Shown in pieces: positions 57,516-64,000 of a stretch of 64,000 bases of DNA. The position numbers and the translations under genes were made by a program. Within the stretch, counting starts at the first letter, position 1; the number at the start of each line of letters is the position of its first letter. A model generated the notes under the pieces. That model was not told the origin of the DNA, did no database searches, and was given only the letters and a program-made list of their open reading frames with translations. The stretch is taken from the NCBI RefSeq assembly GCF_051020955.1, contig NW_027476092.1, positions 3,313,501 through 3,377,500 on the forward strand, given 5' to 3'. This DNA is from Megalopta genalis (Eukaryota > Arthropoda > Insecta > Hymenoptera > Halictidae).

Positions 57516-60500
57516 GTATTTTTAAAAAAATCTAATGATAGGATTTTCCAGAAAATTGAAAAAACCGAAAAATGTCAAGAGTAAAGTGCCATTTTCTGAC
57601 ATTAGATTTCGTTCTAAATGCTTAATCCCTATGTAGAAACGTTAGTTAAGCAAGAATATCGTATTTTTAAAAAAATCTAATGATAGGATTTTTCAGAAAA
57701 TTGAAAAAACCGTAAAATGTCAAGAGTAAAGTGCCCTTATTTTAAACAATGTATCGTTCTAAATGCTTAATCCCTATGTAAAAAAGTTATTTAAGCAGGA
57801 ATATGTTATTGAAAAAAATTAGAAAAATTTATTTTAGCCGTAAATCGAAAATAATGGATCGAGCGAATCGGTCGATTGCGCCGAGACGCGCTATGATGCA
57901 ACAGACGAGCGATTGGAACGCCCGAATATTTTCAAAGTCCCAACGTACCGATCAAGAGTAAAGTACCATTTTCCTACATTAGATTTCGTTCTAAATGCTT
58001 AATCCCTATGTAAAAACGTTAGTTAAGCAAGAATATCGTATTTTTAAAAAAATCTAATGATAGGATTTTCCAGAAAATTGAAAAAACCGAAAAATGTCAA
58101 GAGTAAAGTGCCATTTTCTGACATTAGATTTCGTTCTAAATGCTTAATCCCTATGTAGAAACGTTAGTTAAGCAAGAATATCGTATTTTTAAAAAAATCT
58201 AATGATAGGATTTTTCAGAAAATTGAAAAAACCGTAAAATGTCAAGAGTAAAGTGCCCTTATTTTAAACAATGTATCGTTCTAAATGCTTAATCCCTATG
58301 TAAAAAAGTTATTTAAGCAGGAATATGTTATTGAAAAAAATTAGAAAAATTTATTTTAGCCGTAAATCGAAAATAATGGATCGGGCGAATCGGTCGATTG
58401 CGCCGAGACGCGCTATGATGCAACAGACGAGCGATTGGAACGCCCGAATATTTTCAAAGTCCCAACGTACCGATCAAGAGTAAAGTACCATTTTCCTACA
58501 TTAGATTTCGTTCTAAATGCTTAATCCCTATGTAAAAACGTTAGTTAAGCAAGAATATCGTATTTTTAAAAAAATCTAATGATAGGATTTTCCAGAAAAT
58601 TGAAAAAACCGAAAAATGTCAAGAGTAAAGTGCCATTTTCTGACATTAGATTTCGTTCTAAATGCTTAATCCCTATGTAGAAACGTTAGTTAAGCAAGAA
58701 TATCGTATTTTTAAAAAAATCTAATGATAGGATTTTTCAGAAAATTGAAAAAACCGTAAAATGTCAAGAGTAAAGTGCCCTTATTTTAAACAATGTATCG
58801 TTCTAAATGCTTAATCCCTATGTAGAAAAGTTATTTAAGCAGGAATATGTTATTGAAAAAAATTAGAAAAATTTATTTTAGCCGTAAATCGAAAATAATG
58901 GATCGAGCGAATCGGTCGATTGCGCCGAGACGCGCTATGATGCAACAGACGAGCGATTGGAACGCCCGAATATTTTCAAAGTCCCAACGTACCGATCAAG
59001 AGTAAAGTACCATTTTCCTACATTAGATTTCGTTCTAAATGCTTAATCCCTATGTAAAAACGTTAGTTAAGCAAGAATATCGTATTTTTAAAAAAATCTA
59101 ATGATAGGATTTTCCAGAAAATTGAAAAAACCGAAAAATGTCAAGAGTAAAGTGCCATTTTCTGACATTAGATTTCGTTCTAAATGCTTAATCCCTATGT
59201 AGAAACGTTAGTTAAGCAAGAATATCGTATTTTTAAAAAAATCTAATGATAGGATTTTTCAGAAAATTGAAAAAACCGTAAAATGTCAAGAGTAAAGTGC
59301 CCTTACTTTAAACAATGTATCGTTCTAAATGCTTAATCCCTATGTAAAAAAGTTATTTAAGCAGGAATATGTTATTGAAAAAAATTAGAAAAATTTATTT
59401 TAGCCGTAAATCGAAAATAATGGATCGAGCGAATCGGTCGATTGCGCCGAGACGCGCTATGATGCAACAGACGAGCGATTGGAACGCCCGAATATTTTCA
59501 AAGTCCCAACGTACCGATCAAGAGTAAAGTACCATTTTCCTACATTAGATTTCGTTCTAAATGCTTAATCCCTATGTAAAAACGTTAGTTAAGCAAGAAT
59601 ATCGTATTTTTAAAAAAATCTAATGATAGGATTTCCCAGAAAATTGAAAAAACCGAAAAATGTCAAGAGTAAAGTGCCATTTTCTGACATTAGATTTCGT
59701 TCTAAATGCTTAATCCCTATGTAGAAACGTTAGTTAAGCAAGAATATCGTATTTTTTAAAAAATCTAATGATAGGATTTTTCAGAAAATTGAAAAAACCG
59801 TAAAATGTCAAGAGTAAAGTGCCCTTATTTTAAACAATGTATCGTTCTAAATGCTTAATCCCTATGTAAAAAAGTTATTTAAGAGGGAATATGTTATTGA
59901 AAAAAATTAGAAAAATTTATTTTAGCCGTAAATCGAAAATAATGGATCGAGCGAATCGGTCGATTGCGCCGAGACGCGCTATGATGCAACAGACGAGCGA
60001 TTGGAACGCCCGAATATTTTCAAAGTCCCAACGTACCGATCAAGAGTAAAGTACCATTTTCCTACATTAGATTTCGTTCTAAATGCTTAATCCCTATGTA
60101 AAAACGTTAGTTAAGCAAGAATATCGTATTTTTAAAAAAATCTAATGATAGGATTTTCCAGAAAATTGAAAAAACCGAAAAATGTCAAGAGTAAAGTGCC
60201 ATTTTCTGACATTAGATTTCGTTCTAAATGCTTAATCCCTATGTAAAAACGTTAGTTAAGCAAGAATATCGTATTTTTAAAAAAATCTAATGATAGGATT
60301 TCCCAGAAAATTGAAAAAACCGAAAAATGTCAAGAGTAAAGTGCCATTTTCTGACATTAGATTTCGTTCTAAATGCTTAATCCCTATGTAGAAACGTTAG
60401 TTAAGCAAGAATATCGTATTTTTAAAAAAATCTAATGATAGGATTTTTCAGAAAATTGAAAAAACCGTAAAATGTCAAGAGTAAAGTGCCCTTATTTTAA

Positions 60501-63500
60501 ACAATGTATCGTTCTAAATGCTTAATCCCTATGTAAAAAAGTTATTTAAGAGGGAATATGTTATTGAAAAAAATTAGAAAAATTTATTTTAGCCGTAAAT
60601 CGAAAATAATGGATCGAGCGAATCGGTCGATTGCGCCGAGACGCGCTATGATGCAACAGACGAGCGATTGGAACGCCCGAATATTTTCAAAGTCCCAACG
60701 TACCGATCAAGAGTAAAGTACCATTTTCCTACATTAGATTTCGTTCTAAATGCTTAATCCCTATGTAAAAACGTTAGTTAAGCAAGAATATCGTATTTTT
60801 AAAAAAATCTAATGATAGGATTTTCCAGAAAATTGAAAAAACCGAAAAATGTCAAGAGTAAAGTGCCATTTTCTGACATTAGATTTCGTTCTAAATGCTT
60901 AATCCCTATGTAGAAACGTTAGTTAAGCAAGAATATCGTATTTTTAAAAAAATCTAATGATAGGATTTTTCAGAAAATTGAAAAAACCGTAAAATGTCAA
61001 GAGTAAAGTGCCCTTATTTTAAACAATGTATCGTTCTAAATGCTTAATCCCTATGTAAAAAAGTTATTTAAGCAGGAATATGTTATTGAAAAAAATTAGA
61101 AAAATTTATTTTAGCCGTAAATCGAAAATAATGGATCGGGCGAATCGGTCGATTGCGCCGAGACGCGCTATGATGCAACAGACGAGCGATTGGAACGCCC
61201 GAATATTTTCAAAGTCCCAACGTACCGATCAAGAGTAAAGTACCATTTTCCTACATTAGATTTCGTTCTAAATGCTTAATCCCTATGTAAAAACGTTAGT
61301 TAAGCAAGAATATCGTATTTTTAAAAAAATCTAATGATAGGATTTTCCAGAAAATTGAAAAAACCGAAAAATGTCAAGAGTAAAGTGCCATTTTCTGACA
61401 TTAGATTTCGTTCTAAATGCTTAATCCCTATGTAGAAACGTTAGTTAAGCAAGAATATCGTATTTTTAAAAAAATCTAATGATAGGATTTTTCAGAAAAT
61501 TGAAAAAACCGTAAAATGTCAAGAGTAAAGTGCCCTTATTTTAAACAATGTATCGTTCTAAATGCTTAATCCCTATGTAAAAAAGTTATTTAAGCAGGAA
61601 TATGTTATTGAAAAAAATTAGAAAAATTTATTTTAGCCGTAAATCGAAAATAATGGATCGAGCGAATCGGTCGATTGCGCCGAGACGCGCTATGATGCAA
61701 CAGACGAGCGATTGGAACGCCCGAATATTTTCAAAGTCCCAACGTACCGATCAAGAGTAAAGTACCATTTTCCTACATTAGATTTCGTTCTAAATGCTTA
61801 ATCCCTATGTAAAAACGTTAGTTAAGCAAGAATATCGTATTTTTAAAAAAATCTAATGATAGGATTTCCCAGAAAATTGAAAAAACCGAAAAATGTCAAG
61901 AGTAAAGTGCCATTTTCTGACATTAGATTTCGTTCTAAATGCTTAATCCCTATGTAGAAACGTTAGTTAAGCAAGAATATCGTATTTTTAAAAAAATCTA
62001 ATGATAGGATTTTTCAGAAAATTGAAAAAACCGTAAAATGTCAAGAGTAAAGTGCCCTTATTTTAAACAATGTATCGTTCTAAATGCTTAATCCCTATGT
62101 AAAAAAGTTATTTAAGCAGGAATATGTTATTGAAAAAAATTAGAAAAATTTATTTTAGCCGTAAATCGAAAATAATGGGGACACCGGAGCTGTTCGAAGC
62201 GCCGAGCGCGCCGCGTACGCCCGAATATTTTCAAAGTCCCAACGTACCGATCAAGAGTAAAGTACCATTTTCCTACATTAGATTTCGTTCTAAATGCTTA
62301 ATCCCTATGTAAAAACGTTAGTTAAGCAAGAATATCGTATTTTTAAAAAAATCTAATGATAGGATTTCCCAGAAAATTGAAAAAACCGAAAAATGTCAAG
62401 AGTAAAGTGCCATTTTCTGACATTAGATTTCGTTCTAAATGCTTAATCCCTATGTAGAAACGTTAGTTAAGCAAGAATATCGTATTTTTTAAAAAATCTA
62501 ATGATAGGATTTTTCAGAAAATTGAAAAAACCGTAAAATGTCAAGAGTAAAGTGCCCTTATTTTAAACAATGTATCGTTCTAAATGCTTAATCCCTATGT
62601 AAAAAAGTTATTTTAGCAGGAATATGTTATTGAAAAAAATTAGAAAAATTTATTTTAGCCGTAAATCGAAAATAATGGATCGAGCGAATCGGTCGATTGC
62701 GCCGAGACGCGCTATGATGCAACAGACGAGCGATTGGAACGCCCGAATATTTTCAAAGTCCCAACGTACCGATCAAGAGTAAAGTACCATTTTCCTACAT
62801 TAGATTTCGTTCTAAATGCTTAATCCCTATGTAAAAACGATAGTTAAGCAAGAATATCGTATTTTTAAAAAAATCTAATGATAGGATTTCCCAGAAAATT
62901 GAAAAAACCGAAAAATGTCAAGAGTAAAGTGCCATTTTCTGACATTAGATTTCGTTCTACATGCTTAATCCCTATGTAGAGACGTTAGTTAAGCAAGAAT
63001 ATCGTATTTTTAAAAAAATCTAATGATAGGATTTTTCAGAAAAATGAAAAAAACGGAAAATGTAAAGAGTAAAGTGCCCTTATTTTAAACAATGTATCGT
63101 TCTAAATGCTTAATCCCTATGTAAAAAAGTTATTTTAGCAGGAATATGTTATTGAAAAAAATTAGAAAAATTTATTTTAGCCGTAAATCGAAAATAATGG
63201 GGACACCGGAGCTGTTCGAAGCGCCGAGCGCGCCGCGTACGCCCGAATATTTTCAAAGTCCCAACGTACCGATCAAGAGTAAAGTACCATTTTCCTACAT
63301 TAGATTTCGTTCTAAATGCTTAATCCCTATGTAAAAACGTTAGTTAAGCAAGAATATCGTATTTTTAAAAAAATCTAATGATAGGATTTTCCAGAAAATT
63401 GAAAAAACCGAAAAATGTCAAGAGTAAAGTGCCATTTTCTGACATTAGATTTCGTTCTAAATGCTTAATCCCTATGTAGAAACGTTAGTTAAGCAAGAAT

Positions 63501-64000
63501 ATCGTATTTTTAAAAAAATCTAATGATAGGATTTTTCAGAAAATTGAAAAAACCGTAAAATGTCAAGAGTAAAGTGCCCTTACTTTAAACAATGTATCGT
63601 TCTAAATGCTTAATCCCTATGTAAAAAAGTTATTTAAGCAGGAATATGTCATTGAAAAAAATTAGAAAAATTTATTTTAGCCGTAAATCGAAAATAATGG
63701 ATCGAGCGAATCGGTCGATTGCGCCGAGACGCGCTATGATGCAACAGACGAGCGATTGGAACGCCCGAATATTTTCAAAGTCCCAACGTACCGATCAAGA
63801 GTAAAGTACCATTTTCCTACATTAGATTTCGTTCTAAATGCTTAATCCCTATGTAAAAACGTTAGTTAAGCAAGAATATCGTATTTTTAAAAAAATCTAA
63901 TGATAGGATTTTCCAGAAAATTGAAAAAACCGAAAAATGTCAAGAGTAAAGTGCCATTTTCTGACATTAGATTTCGTTCTAAATGCTTAATCCCTATGTA
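57500..64000. repeat. Satellite array C (6.5 kb, continues beyond the window)
   Basis: Same satellite, mostly type I monomers, with type II monomers only at 62124 and 63146. It contains one 667-bp monomer with an extra subrepeat (60045-60711), two monomers with AAGAGGGAATATG in place of AAGCAGGAATATG (59881 and 60547), and a more diverged stretch at about 62838-63066. No gene or other element is seen. The array is still in progress at the last base. Confidence 0.97.

Overview
The window is eukaryotic repeat DNA, most likely from an arthropod chromosome. It holds a long A+T-rich satellite array broken by G+C-rich non-LTR retrotransposons of the R1 clade, the group that includes R1, TRAS, SART and Waldo-type elements. 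R1-clade elements are known almost only from arthropods, which is the basis for the host guess; nothing here fixes the species. I see no single-copy host gene, tRNA, rRNA or CRISPR.

Layout. (1) 1-3410: the 3' part of retrotransposon copy 1, cut by the window edge inside ORF2. (2) 3411-28896: satellite array A. (3) 28897-34954: copy 2, full length (about 6.06 kb), with a 5' UTR, ORF1 (gag), ORF2 (endonuclease plus reverse transcriptase), a hairpin-rich 3' UTR and poly(A). (4) 34955-51568: satellite array B. (5) 51569-57499: copy 3, a diverged and 5'-truncated relative, whose ORF2 is split by a second element at 53001-55711 that encodes only a gag-like protein. (6) 57500-64000: satellite array C, running off the window. 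All elements lie on the + strand.

Satellite. The monomer is built as a-b-c-d: two ~145-bp subrepeats (a, b), a diverged third subrepeat (c, ~133 bp) and a G+C-richer spacer d in two versions. Type I spacers give 522-bp monomers and type II give 500-bp monomers. Higher-order patterns include 1022-bp dimers and a >5.8-kb block duplicated at an offset of exactly 6676 bp. Duplicated blocks are also shared between arrays A and B.

How the parts fit. Copies 1 and 2 are almost identical and sit at the same point of the type II spacer. Copy 2 has a 13-14 bp target duplication, like the 14 bp of R1. This points to a site-specific retrotransposon that uses satellite type II spacers as landing sites. 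Its ORF1 and ORF2 overlap as TAATG, the arrangement shown to couple translation in SART1. The first 144 nt of copy 2 can be drawn as an HDV-like self-cleaving ribozyme (nested P1/P2/P3/P4 pairing), a feature known at the 5' ends of R2 and some other non-LTR elements. The 3' UTR is a chain of hairpins, with a compensatory base-pair change between copies. Copy 3 entered the satellite at an unrelated site with a 16-bp duplication, and was later hit by the gag-only element (15-bp duplication). A satellite array carrying same-orientation, site-specific, SART-like and gag-only elements resembles insect telomeric or subtelomeric DNA; that reading is inference only.
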